Assembly: GCA_027972325.1 (NCBI GenBank)
Contig: JAPMOS010000059.1
Coordinates: forward strand, 167,789-231,788
Direction of reading: 5' to 3'
DNA length: 64,000 nt
Origin: Paratrimastix pyriformis
Taxonomy: Eukaryota > Preaxostyla > Paratrimastigidae
This document shows positions 23,246 to 33,210 of this stretch, piece by piece. Each line of letters opens with the position of its first letter. Positions within the stretch are counted from its first letter, which is position 1. The notes beneath the pieces were generated by a model. It was not told the DNA's origin. It worked only from the letters and a program-made list of their open reading frames with translations, and did no database searches. Both the position numbers and the translations under genes were made by a program.

Positions 23246-23492
23246 GTTCACACGAGCCGAGCGGAGGCGGGTGGTGGTGGCCTTCACCAAACCCGACGAG
23301 ATCGACCCAACGTTACGGACGATCATCCGCTTTCGGCGACTTTCTGTCAGCCTCCTACGATGGCAACTGGGAGCATTCTTGTGTGCGTCCACAGCGGCCA
23401 AAGATGTTTTGGTGGTCAGCGAGCCGATTTTCAACTATCACAGCCGGCCCGTGCAAAGCTTCGACCTCGAGCATCATGTCAGATATTATTGA
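23246..23492 (+). pseudogene. 3' fragment of a G1-type GTPase gene
   Basis: Begins right after an acceptor-like CCCCTAG. It encodes a stretch homologous to the end of G1: AERRRVVVAFTKPDEIDPT here versus AERKRLVVAFTKPDEIDPT in G1, followed by VVSEPIFNYHSRPVQSFDLE versus VVSEAILNYRNRSVRSFALE. The P-loop half is absent. It lies on the opposite strand from G1 and 150 bases upstream of A3, in tandem orientation. Probably a truncated duplicate. Confidence 0.75.
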
Positions 23493-23644
23493 GCCTCGAA
23501 TAAGTCTTCCCCCTTTTTTCCATCTTGCTGGTTGTCAACAATAACTCGTCCCAAATCTCTCACTTGACTGGATCCCGGAACGAGTTTCGACCGGAAATGC
23601 GTATCATCCACCGGGGTCATCTGAGCGGCTTTTGCTGCTTGACG

Positions 23645-25333
23645 ATGTCTCGACAGCGCCGAATCGAAGCGGCCTACGAACCTGTATATCCACGGCCCAA
23701 CACAGGCGCACACCAATCGTCTGAAGCACAGGGTCCTCTTTCGGGCCTCTGTTCTGCCCATGCTCAATTGGTTGCCCACGAAGGGGACTGCTTGCTCTGC
23801 GCCTTCGGAAGACTCTTGCTAGAAGAAAGAAACACCACCGCCAGCGCCATCGCTGCATTGGAGAACGAAATTCGAAGGCTGGAAGCACTCGTCGTTCGCG
23901 ATCCTCAGCAGCCTCCCCAACCGCAGAGCAACCGCCTTCTCCCGTCGGAAGCCCCTGCAAGGGCGATGATCCCGTCTCCTCCCCATATCGGGAAACGACG
24001 ACTTTGTATCTCCGTGCTGGCCAACGAGAGCCCCTGCCAGCCCAGCATCAGGCGGGTTATGGAGGCCTTGCTGGCTCAGATGCGGGTCGAGGCGACATTC
24101 GTCGAGAACCCTGCGGAGATACCCCCGGGTTCCATGCTACTCTACGTCTCGGTCATCAGCACCCCACGCCTGGAGACGGCGCTCAAGATCCAGCGCTTCC
24201 AGGAGGCCCACCGCTTCGCCGGTCTGTTGGGCGACTTTCAAACTTGCATATTTTCACGGGCGCCCGCTCTTTGTTCCCGTCCCCCCCCCCCCCCACCTCC
24301 ACCTCCACCTCCACCTCCACCTCCACCTCCACCTCCACCTCCACCTCCACCTCCACCTCCACCTCCACCTCCACCTCCACCTCCACCTCCACCTCCACCT
24401 CCACCTCCACCTCCCCGTTGCCCATCCACAGCCAACAACGTGGTCCTGGTGCTGCTTCGTGTGGGCAACGTGGCCTGTGCTTTCCCGACGTATCTCGAGG
24501 ACAGCCCACATTACCCCTCGGGTGTGCTGCTGGGCACGGCCCGTGAGGTGAAGGGCCTCGTCCAGGTGCTGGTCACCACCCAGAACACCATCCTCGAGTG
24601 CCCCCAGAACCAGGCCAACACGGACCGGCTCCGGGGCATGGTTGAAGCCTATGCGGCCAACCCCGCCGTGGGGATAGCCACCACCCAGGTTGTGCAGCAG
24701 CTGACCATCTCCCCGCCCGCCGTCACCACGAGTCACGTGTCCGCCGCCTACGCCACCACAACCACGCCCGGCTATCATCAAGCAGCACCCGTCTACCCAC
24801 AGCAGTCAGCGTCGACCGACCATCACCAGGAGCCGGCGGTGTCACCCTACTCCTCCTCCTCCAGCGCTGCCTTGGCGTCCGCCAGTCATCATCATCAGCA
24901 GGCGTCGCCTGGCTGCCCGCCACCCGCCGCCAGTGCCACCACCTACACATTCTCAACATCATCATCCTCACCCCCCCACGACCCCAAGTCTTCATCTTCA
25001 TTCTCACCCCCTCGGCCAACATCCACCACCACCATCACATCCCACCCAACGTCGACATCGCCCTACCCGCTGGGAGTATCACCCGCCCGTTATCAATCGA
25101 CCTCAACCGCCTATCAGCCCTCCCATTACCAGTCGACATCACCCTCCCAGTACCGGCCGTCATCGGCCGCCTATGGGGCGGAATTCTCACCCACGCAGAG
25201 GTCGCCCGTCAAGTCGACCCCACCCACGCGTGCCGCGCCCGCCCCCCCGGCGGCCGTCCGGGTCATTCCGGGAGCACGGCCCCGGACCCCCACCACCTTC
25301 TCAATCTCCTCGCGCCCTCCGTGGTCGAGGTAA
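23645..25333 (+). CDS. Family A protein A3 with long Ser/Thr/Tyr-rich tail
   Basis: Exons 23645-24221 and 24432-25333 (donor GTCTGT; acceptor CCACAG; phase 1), 492 aa. An uninterrupted frame also runs through the intron because the (CCACCT)n there is a multiple of three; the phase-1 junction conserved with A1 and A2 argues for splicing. The start at MSRQRR aligns with A1's MQRRA. Parts: C-x2-H...C-x2-C motif (LCSAHAQ ... CLLC), coiled coil with ENEIRRLEAL, alpha/beta domain (RRLCISVLANES; GSMLLYVSVISTPRLET; NVVLVLLRVGNVACAF), and a ~215-residue Ser/Thr/Tyr/Pro-rich tail (YQSTS, SPYPLG) that is probably disordered. Cys replaces Gly in the signature GNVAGAF. It follows a GTPase fragment rather than facing an intact GTPase. 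Confidence 0.78.
   Translation: MSRQRRIEAAYEPVYPRPNTGAHQSSEAQGPLSGLCSAHAQLVAHEGDCLLCAFGRLLLEERNTTASAIAALENEIRRLEALVVRDPQQPPQPQSNRLLPSEAPARAMIPSPPHIGKRRLCISVLANESPCQPSIRRVMEALLAQMRVEATFVENPAEIPPGSMLLYVSVISTPRLETALKIQRFQEAHRFAGLLGDFQTCIFSRAPALCSRPPPPPPPPPPPPPPPPPPPPPPPPPPPPPPPPPPPPPPPPPPPPPRCPSTANNVVLVLLRVGNVACAFPTYLEDSPHYPSGVLLGTAREVKGLVQVLVTTQNTILECPQNQANTDRLRGMVEAYAANPAVGIATTQVVQQLTISPPAVTTSHVSAAYATTTTPGYHQAAPVYPQQSASTDHHQEPAVSPYSSSSSAALASASHHHQQASPGCPPPAASATTYTFSTSSSSPPHDPKSSSSFSPPRPTSTTTITSHPTSTSPYPLGVSPARYQSTSTAYQPSHYQSTSPSQYRPSSAAYGAEFSPTQRSPVKSTPPTRAAPAPPAAVRVIPGARPRTPTTFSISSRPPWSR
24285..24414 (+). repeat. (CCACCT)n hexanucleotide array
   Basis: About 20 perfect CCACCT units within the A3 intron. 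Its length keeps the reading frame open, so a naive translation inserts a long Pro stretch; the minus-strand frames read Gly-only or Trp/Arg. Confidence 0.92.
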
Positions 25334-25419
25334 GCCGCCATCACCATCATCACCACATCATCTCCGGCTTGAACTCCCCCCCTGTTCATACTCCCCTTCT
25401 TTCAACATCGTCCTTCTTC

Positions 25420-25680
25420 CTTCTGCTTCTGTACAACACCACTTGGACTGCGGCCCCCCCACAAGCCGATCGACAAAGAATAACGCAGAGACGACCATAA
25501 AAATATCTTCTTCCTGCCCGTTCGGGAGTGATGGGGGAGGAGGGAGGGGGGGGGGGGGGGGAGGGGGGGAGGAGGGGGTCAGACCGACGCACACAAGAAA
25601 GAGCTCAAGAACGGAAAAAAGGCCATGCGGAATCGACCGAACCCAACCCGTCAGTCAGTCCGGCCATCCGGTTGTGGCGA
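25420..25680 (+). repeat. Dispersed repeat copy 1 (downstream of A3)
   Basis: Shares blocks such as CGACAAAGAATAACGCAGAG, ACGACCATAAAAA and CACACAAGAA..GAGCTCAAGAACG, in the same order and strand, with 35,940-36,160. Poly-G tract inside. No coding frame is conserved between the two. Confidence 0.7.
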
Positions 25681-25689
25681 GCCGGCTTT

Positions 25690-26379
25690 AGGGCTTGACC
25701 CCCGACTTCACCGGAGCAGTCCGTTTTGGTGGTGGTTGGGAACCGGGGCAGCCTACGTTCCTGGACATCTGAATCCGCTGAACAAATCCACCGCCCCCTT
25801 CGGCCCTCCGCGCAACTGCCTCCTGTGCCTTCAGCAGGCTCTCCTCCGCCAAGCGCGATGTCAGCGCCAGGAACATCACCGCTCTGCAGCACGAGATTCG
25901 CCGGCTGCGAGCACTTCTGCCCCACGCCCCCCATGCCCCAGGTGGCCTAGGCCCGCGGTCCGCTCTCCCCGCTGCCTCACACCGCCCCAGCCCCTCCCGC
26001 TGCCGTGCACGCAGACCCTGCGGACTTGGTGGGGAAGCTGCGGGAGGCGCTTGGACCTCTCGCCTCCCGCCTGCTCTGCCAAGCTCATGGGTCCTCCTCT
26101 CCCTGGGTCTGGTTTCGTGGCCATCCGTGCCCAGGTACTGTGTGTGATCTTGTGCATCCAGGAACAGGAGCCAAGATGGGGGCTCGCCTGCTCGGAGACA
26201 GATCGCAGGAGCAGCTCGAGCCAGTGCTCGTTGTGCGCTTGCGTGATGGCCCCATCGCAGACTCCCTCCGGCCACTGGATTCGGGGGTTGATGAAGGGCG
26301 GATAGCATGCGTTGCGCCCGGCCCAGTCCTGGAAGAAGTCATTACAAGCATTCCGGCAGAATTCATTCCTGTGCTCTGA
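25690..26379 (+). pseudogene. Family A remnant in left arm of inverted duplication
   Basis: Frame-broken homologue of A genes. It contains NCLLC, then in a shifted frame AFSRLSSAKRD and LQHEIRRLRALL, which align with the CLLCAFGRLL...ENEIRRLEAL region of A3. Further on, DLVGKLREALGPLASRL is shared with the right-arm remnant. The alpha/beta signature VLLRVGNVAGAF is missing. Tail-to-tail with G3, as in the intact pairs. Confidence 0.6.
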
Positions 26380-26453
26380 TGATGTCGATACACGTGCCTT
26401 GCAGCTTACTGAAAGAGAAGATGGGTTGGGGGGACAAGAGCAACGCCGAGACG

Positions 26454-27785
26454 TCACGTGTCGGTGTCCCAGACGAGTTGCTCGGGGCTGTAGGTGAGCC
26501 GCTGCTCGGCGTTGGTGCGGGCCTGCTTGAGGGTGTCGTAGAGGACGGCCATCAGGGGCAGCTCGATATTGGCACAGCGCTCGGTCTCGCGGAGGTAATT
26601 GCACACCAGGAAGATCCGGTTGGGGGCACCCCGTCCGGGCGGAGGCCGCCTGGCGCAGGGCCGCCAGCTGGGCGCTCGGGTCCTGGGGCCCCGACCCGGT
26701 CGGGGCAGCCGCGGCGCCATGTAGGTCCAGCCAGGGGTTGGCGCGGAAGCCTTCCACCAGCTCGTCCACCTTGGTGACCACCAGCAGCGGGTTGAAGTCT
26801 GCCGAGGCGGAAGAGAAATGGGAGGGGGGGGGGGGGGGGGGGGGGGGAAGGGGGATGTCAAAGAGAAAGAGCGGGCCGTTGATGACGGGGGAGGGAGGGG
26901 GAAGACGGACCGCGCAGCTTGGCGAAGGTCGCCCGGATCATCTCGATCTCGGATCCGTCGACTGTCTCCCCCAGATCGGCAGCGGGGATGACGAAGATCA
27001 CCGCGTTGGGGGCCCGCAGGTGGCGCGTGGAGGCGCCCTGGGCCAGCAGGGCCACCGACTCGGCGTCCATCTGGCTCATCTCCCAGCCGGAGGGGAACTG
27101 GCCCTCCATGACCCGCTTGAGTTCCATCAGGCCCCACGTGTCCCACAAGTTGAAGTTGAACGTGCGGCCCTCCTCGCCGAACCGGAGCCGCTGCAGGGTG
27201 CGCGTGGCGTGGTCGACGCCCCCCAGCACGGCCATGGGCTGGACAAGGTCGCGGGGGTTCGTGCTCAGGATGGTGGCGAAGCCGTTGATCAGACTCGACT
27301 TGCCCGCGCCGGCAATGCCGAACACCAGGATGTTGAGCTTCTGCTTGTCGTCCCGTGGGCAGGGGTGCCGGATGTCCAGAAGAGGCCCCGCAGCAACGAC
27401 TATCCCACCCCGGGCAACATCCACAAACACCACGTCGTCGGGTCTAATGCGTGCAACCACCACGTAGTTGAGATCCCATTTTCGGACCTGGCGGGTAGGA
27501 GAAACTATTTTGGGTCGGTTGAAAGGTGAAGGTGATGTGAAAGTCTTCTTCCCGAAGGCTCAGATAGCTGAACGGCTTGTACTCGAGGACAATGGAGAAT
27601 CGTCCTTCCCCGCCGGGACTCACGGTCCCTGTCGGAACGGTGTTGGTTCGAAAGAGCGTGGTTTCGGGTACAGTCACCGGGCCGGCATGGAGGGTGGAGG
27701 AGCCGTTGTTTTTGATATTAAATGCGATTCTGACAGTGGACCCATTCAGGGGGATCCCATCTCCAGGAACAATTTCTATTTGCAT
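26454..27785 (-). CDS. IFI44-like GTPase G3 (exon 3 frame-shifted)
   Basis: Exons on the minus strand: 27785-27488, 27399-26911, 26798-26454. Exon 1 is the beta-sandwich domain (IAFNIKNNGSSTLHAGP). Exon 2 is open throughout (GIAGAGKSS, WDTWG, VIFVIPAADL) but lacks a 21-base in-frame segment coding TAETWNS present in G4 and G5. Exon 3 has VTKVDE and then loses frame at the GGGGTGCCCCC run, two bases shorter than in G2; restoring length would reopen RIFLVCNYL to the stop. The same lesion is in G4, so it is either ancestral to the duplication or a systematic homopolymer miscall. Donors are GTCCGA and GTCCGT. Confidence 0.7.
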
Positions 27786-27885
27786 TTCTATGGGAAGAAT
27801 GAAGAATTGACGATTGTCGGTGAGAGCGCACAGACCAAGCTCGCGCTGGGCTTGTGATCGGGGGTTCCACCAGTGTGATACCGGG

Positions 27886-28900
27886 ACATCGATTCCAGAG
27901 ACTCGGCAATGCCTATTGCTCTTCGTCTGAGAAACACGAGCACAGACTTATCGCGTCATCACAAGCCCTTTGTTTTCAGCAATGACACCATCTGATTTTT
28001 CTGTGTGCGGTCCTTCGAGTCCCATGAGTCCCATGCCAGACAACGGAGTGGTTCGTTTCACATTGCCATTCGGGATGTTTGAAGACGATGTCGATCCATC
28101 TCACGGTTGAACTATTGCCTCCCTTTCATGAAGCGATTCTCCTGGGACCTCCGTCTCCACCATTATCAACGCCCATGTCGATACCGATGCCCTTTCTGCC
28201 ACCGACATCTGCCACCGCTCCCCGTCGCCGCCAGCACCCGGCGACGAGGAATGGGAATGAGAATGAGAAGGGCCGGCGGCGGCGGCGGAGGAGGAGGAGG
28301 AGGTGGAGGAGGTGGAGTGAGGGGAATGGGAATGGGAATGGGCGGCGGCGGTGGCGGCGGCGGCGGCGGCGGAGGTGGTGGCGGCGGGGGCCGCGCCTCA
28401 AATGCCACTGATTCTTTCGCCACCCCTCAATTCCCGCCCTGTTTATGCAGACCTGTGAAGGCAATTCCCATTCTGGTAGCCTCAGAGACACCACTCCCAA
28501 AAGTGCCTTTTCCCCTGCCCCACTGTTGGGACGTTGTCTGTGGCTGAATCTTGGTGGGGCAAACCAGGGGGAAACAACCCTATTCCCACAACAACACTGC
28601 TTGTGCGCGACGCGCAACAGGGTGGCTGTCGATGGGCCTAACGCAAGCCCCCCCCCCCCCCACCCACCCAACCACCCACCCTGGGGTTCCGCACGGCTGC
28701 TGCCCCGGCCGAGGAGGGCCCACGTCATTAGGCCCAGGGCCCACCGGAACGTGTAAAGCGCGACGTGAGGGAGTGGAATTTCTCTTCGCCTGCATCCTCG
28801 CAAATACACAGCATGCCGCTCCGACGACCCTCCTCCATGGGCGGAAGAGGTGGTGTTCAGCCGGACCCGTCCCTGCGCTGAAGTGACCGCCACCAAGCTG
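27886..28900. other. Spacer of the inverted duplication; no supported gene
   Basis: Includes GGC/GGA-rich sequence at 28,270-28,390 whose frames are Gly, Arg or Pro runs, a poly-C tract at 28,653-28,664, and no recognisable protein. Confidence 0.5.
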
Positions 28901-28914
28901 CTCGGGACGCGACC

Positions 28915-29035
28915 TCGCGGCGTTCCCCGCGCACGCTGCGCGCGCTCGACGGCGTGAGCTTCGTTATCGCGCCCGGCGAGATCCTGGGCGTAGTGGGCGA
29001 GTCGGGCGCGGGCAATGACGACGCTGGTTCAGCTG
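28915..29035 (+). pseudogene. Fragment of an ABC-transporter ATPase (Walker A region)
   Basis: Plus-strand frame reads TLRALDGVSFVIAPGEILGV followed by VGESGAG, the classic start of a peptide/nickel-type bacterial ABC ATPase. The next bases, AATGACGACGCTGG, would give the lysine and TTL of Walker A if one inserted T were absent. Homology stops soon after. Only ~100-120 bases are present, in the middle of the inverted-duplication spacer. A transferred scrap, a mis-joined read or a decayed native gene are all possible. Confidence 0.6.
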
Positions 29036-29283
29036 TGGTCCTGGGCCTCCGAAGGTCGCTCTCCCCCTTTTCCCCTGATCCTGATTTGCCTTGGGCGACC
29101 TGGTACAACGAGTTGGACATGCTGGCTTGACTAGCGGAGGAAGGGGACTCATGGAGGAAGGGGACCGACGTGCCGCACGAGGGTGTATCACCCCGGTGGA
29201 ACCTCCGTTCACAAAGCCCCATCGAGCGAGGTCTGCTCGCACCCACTCAATTCTTCTTCCCGCTGTGGTGGTGAAAATTGCAA

Positions 29284-30631
29284 ATGGAAATTGTTCCTGT
29301 TGATGGGATCCCCCTGGCTGGGTCCACTGTCAGAATCGCATTTAATATCAAAAACAACGGCTCCTCCACCCTCCATGCCGGCCCGGTGACTGTACCCGAA
29401 ACCACGCTCTTTCGAACCAACACCGTTCCGACAGGGACCGTGAGTCCCGGCGGGGAAGGACGATTCTCCATTGTCCTCGAGTACAAGCCGTTCAGCTATA
29501 TGGGTCTTCGGGAAGAAGACTTTCACATCACCTTCACCTTTCAGTCGGCAGGCTGCAAACAAATTTTTCACTACCCATCAGGTTCGTCTGATGTTGAAAC
29601 GAACGATCGATTTGTTGATGTGCGAGACTGACTGACTGACTGACTGATTTGTTGATGTTGCCCGGGGTGGGATAGTCGTTGCTGCGGGGCCTCTTCTGGA
29701 CATCCGGCACCCCTGCCCACGGGACGACAAGCAGAAGCTCAACATCCTGGTGTTCGGCATTGCCGGCGCGGGCAAGTCGAGTCTGATCAACGGCTTCGCC
29801 ACCATCCTGAGCACGAACCCCCGCGACCTTGTCCAGCCCATGGCCGTGCTGGGGGGCGTCGACCACGCCACGCGCACCCTGCAGCGGCTCCGGTTCGGCG
29901 AGGAGGGCCGCACGTTCAACTTCAACTTGTGGGACACGTGGGGCCTGACGGCCGAGACGTGGAACTCGATGGAACTCAAGCGGGTCATGGAGGGCCAGTT
30001 CCCCTCCGGCTGGGAGATGAGCCAGATGGACGCCGAGTCGGTGGCCCTGCTGGCCCAGGGCGCCTCCACGCGCCACCTGCGGGCCCCCAACGCGGTGATC
30101 TTCGTCATCCCCGCTGCCGATCTGGGGAGACAGTCGACGGATCCGAGATCGAGATGATCCGGGCGACCTTCGCCAAGCTGCGCGGTCCGTCTTCCCCTCC
30201 CTCCCCGTCATCAACGGCCCGCTCTTTCTCTTTGACATCCCCCTTCCCCCCCCCCCCCCACTCCATTTCTCTTCCGCCTCGGCAGACTTCAACCCGCTGC
30301 TGGTGGTCACCAAGGTGGACGAGCTGGTGGAAGGCTTCCGCGCCAACCCTGGCTGGACCTACATGGCGCCGCGGCTGCCCCGACCGGGTCGGGGCCCCAG
30401 GACCGAGCGCCCAGCTGGCGGCCCTGCGCCAGGCGGCCTCCGCCCGGACGGGGTGCCCCCAACCGGATCTTCCTGGTGTGCAACTACCTCCTCTCCGATA
30501 CCGAGCGTTGCCTCAACATCGAGCTGCCCCTGATGGCCGTCCTCTACGACACCCTCAAGCAGGCCCGCACCAACGCCGAGCAGCGGCTCACCTACAGCCC
30601 CGAGCAACTCGTCTGGGACACCGACACGTGA
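29284..30631 (+). CDS. IFI44-like GTPase G4 (several one-base indels)
   Basis: Exons 29284-29581, 29676-30184, 30286-30631; donors GTTCGT and GTCCGT. Domain order as in G2: beta-sandwich, GIAGAGKSS, WDTWG, then VTKVDE in exon 3. Compared with G2, G3 and G5 it lacks one G at about 30,125 (exon 2), one C at about 30,348, one C at about 30,404, plus the two bases shared with G3. All fall in G or C runs. Without these the frame would run to the same TGA. Either a decaying copy or a gene with uncorrected sequencing indels. Confidence 0.68.
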
Positions 30632-30699
30632 CGTCTCGGCGTTGCTCTTGTCCACCCCCCCCCAACCCATCTTCTCTTTCAGTAAGCTGCAAGGCACGT

Positions 30700-31465
30700 G
30701 TATCGACATCATCATACACACAGCACATGTATGAATTTTGACGGAATGCTTGTAATGCCTTCTTCCAGCTCAAGAGGGGAGGGGCACAAGATCGCACACA
30801 GTGCCTGGGAGAGGAGGAGCTTGGCAGGGGCAGGCGGGAGGCGGGAGGTCCAAGCGCAGCCCGCAGCTTCCCGACAAAGTCCCCAGGGTCTGCGTGCACA
30901 GCATCAGCATCACCACACTCTCAGCACCAGCATGCGCCGGTAAGCGGGGGGGGGGGGGGGGGGGGGGGGGGGGGCGGACCGCGGGCCCAGGCCACCTGGG
31001 GCAGGCCTGCAATGACAAGGAGGCTTTTCGCAGGCGCACACATCTGGGGGCGTGTGGTAAAGACCAGTGCTTGGCGAATCTCGTGCGGCAGGGTTGGCAT
31101 CGCGCTTGCAGGAGAGCCTGCTGATGGCGCAGAACAGGCAGTTGCGCGTGGGCAGGGCAGAGGGGGGAGGGCCGTCCTGACCGTCGGGGTCTGGGAGCAG
31201 GTCGCAGCTGTGCGGCCCCAGGGCGAAGGCGAACTTTGCCAGCCGGGCGGGCTGGGTCGGGTCCTCGGGTCGAGCTGCACCCCCCACCACCCCCACCCAT
31301 CACCCGTGCGTCCCGTGAGCGTCCATTCCCAGGAGCCACTTGAGGGAGACACCGGCAGCGTGGGGTGGCGGGCGGTGGGCTCTTCTGAGCAGCGGGTGCA
31401 GATGGCCAGGAACGTGGACTGTCCCGGTTCCCCAAACCACCAAAGCGACTGCTCCGGTGAAACCC
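30700..31465 (-). pseudogene. Family A remnant in right arm
   Basis: Minus-strand mirror of the left-arm remnant: CPAHAQL and NCLFC traces of the zinc-knuckle, then DFVGKLRAALGPPASRL. It is interrupted by a poly-C (plus-strand G) tract of about 25 bases at 30,947-30,974. No alpha/beta core signature. Convergent with G4. Confidence 0.6.
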
Positions 31466-31569
31466 GAAAGCCCGCCAAGCCAACCCCCCCCCCCCCGCCA
31501 CCCCTCAGCAACAGAGGTTTCCTTCGTGTAAAGTCCTTCGTGTTCCGCCAAAAAAAAAAAAGTTTCGCT

Positions 31570-31817
31570 CCCCTGGGCTTACTGGATGGGGATGACGACG
31601 GGCGGGGGGCGACCGCCTTGGGGCAGCGGACGGTCATGACCCCGTCGGCGCAGGCGGCTGTGATCTCGCCCAGGCGGCTGGGGCAGCCGGAAGACGCGCC
31701 GGTAGTCGGCGCCCCGTCGGGGGCATGTGCGGTCAGGTCAGCATTCCCCGGGCGGGGTCGGCGTCCAAGGTGGACCAAGTCGCGGGGCACCCCGGGCAGC
31801 TCGACATGCAGCACACC
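31570..31817 (-). pseudogene. Decayed copy of small-HSP exon 2
   Basis: Starts after an intact-looking acceptor (CCGCAG) and encodes VLHVELPGVPRDLVHL, later LGEITAACADGVMTVRCPKA, nearly the same as exon 2 of the gene at 14740-15723, with internal frameshifts and no exon 1. Upstream of and co-oriented with the family A remnant, exactly as the intact small-HSP is with A1. Confidence 0.85.
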
Positions 31818-32162
31818 TGCGGCGAGGGAAGAAGAGATGAGTCTCAAGAACGGCCATTGCCCCAATCAACACGCCGCCGTGTGGTGATGACATCCCATTA
31901 GGCGGAGGTGCCCGCCGGCTTCCGGGGACCGCCCAGGCCCAACCAGATGATGATTGAAAGTCAGCAGCAGCTCGCGTCGGGTGACTATCGTTCGGAGGGC
32001 CTTGCAAAGAGGACCACTAATGTGCGATGCCCGAAATATCATCACACGAAACCGGTTTTTTCGCAGAAAATTTTGAATAACTATGCTCAACGAGTTGCCC
32101 TGGAAGGTTTCTCCGCGTCCCAGTAACTCGCGGCGGCTCAAGCATCATCGCACAGACATGTC
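31818..32162. other. No gene seen; upstream of kinase
   Basis: AT-richer sequence with short frames only. Probably the kinase promoter and 5' UTR. Confidence 0.5.
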
Positions 32163-33155
32163 ATGTCACCACCGGCTGGGAAATCCGGTCTCTCGCGACA
32201 AATTCAAGCGATTTCGATCGCCATTGGATCGCGGGCCAGGGCTCCCCCTTTCACGGCGGACATTTCAACCAAGAAATGGGAGAAGTCGGCCGTTCGGATG
32301 AGCCTGAAAGCGTTTGTGGCCGTTTTTCGTTACAAAGGGTCGACCCCCGACCAGATTCCAAGAGTAAATCCCGGAGATATTGTGTTCATTTCTGGTTTGT
32401 TCGGGCACATCATTCTGTTCGATTGTCGCCGTGTTTCACACAGAGGAAGACACCAGTGCAAATCCTTTTGCGATCTCTCTCGTTACACGGACACAAGGTG
32501 AGATGCCACGTTGCATGTTGGAGGAAGTGCCTGAACCAATGGCCTCGCAATATCTCGCCACATTCAAGGTGTGCTTCTTTCACGCAATCTATTGTTTCCC
32601 GCACTTCTCGGCAGGCTGGATTTCTGGGGACTCTCCGTTCCCCTCCAACAGCACCAGCAGCCGCTGTCGTGTCAATCCCCACCGCTCCACCTCTTCTTGC
32701 AGGAGTCTTCGCGGGCGAGGACAAAGACGTGAAGGCGGACCACACCCGTCTGCTCCTCTTCGACTTGGTGGGGAACACCTACAAGCACAAGCCGCAGCCG
32801 GATGCCGCCCCAGTTGACGGTACCGCCGGCCTACCTCCCGTATTCGAGGACGGGCGCCCGCTGACACGGCTGTACTGGGTGCTGGGCGAAGGGTCCTTTG
32901 GGGTGACCTTCCGAGTGGAAGACATCCGGGACCACACTGAGGTGGCTCTGAAGGCCACCAGGCCGCCCCGGTCGCCGGAAGAGCGGGCCTTCTTCAACAA
33001 CGAGAGCTTCATCCTCACCGCCGTCAACCACCCCAACGTCCTCCCGGCAGCCGGGCCTCCCATTGAGGTGCAGGTCCGTTCGACGCGCGCACTTCCCTCC
33101 TTAGTTTCTGTCATGCCGATGATGATCGATGATCGATGATCGATGATCGATGATC

Positions 33156-33210
<55 letters not shown>

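Larger units (their letters stand above)
25690..27880. repeat. Left arm of a large inverted duplication
   Basis: Reverse-complement match to 29,215-31,470: GTPase exons near identical, flanking family A remnant and inter-gene sequence also shared. The centre of symmetry is about 28,550. G3 carries a 21-base in-frame deletion relative to G4, and arm boundaries are approximate. Confidence 0.85.
29215..31470. repeat. Right arm of the large inverted duplication
   Basis: Mirror of 25,690-27,880, carrying G4 and a family A remnant. On its outer side lies a decayed small-HSP exon 2, a gene found next to A1 elsewhere. Confidence 0.85.
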
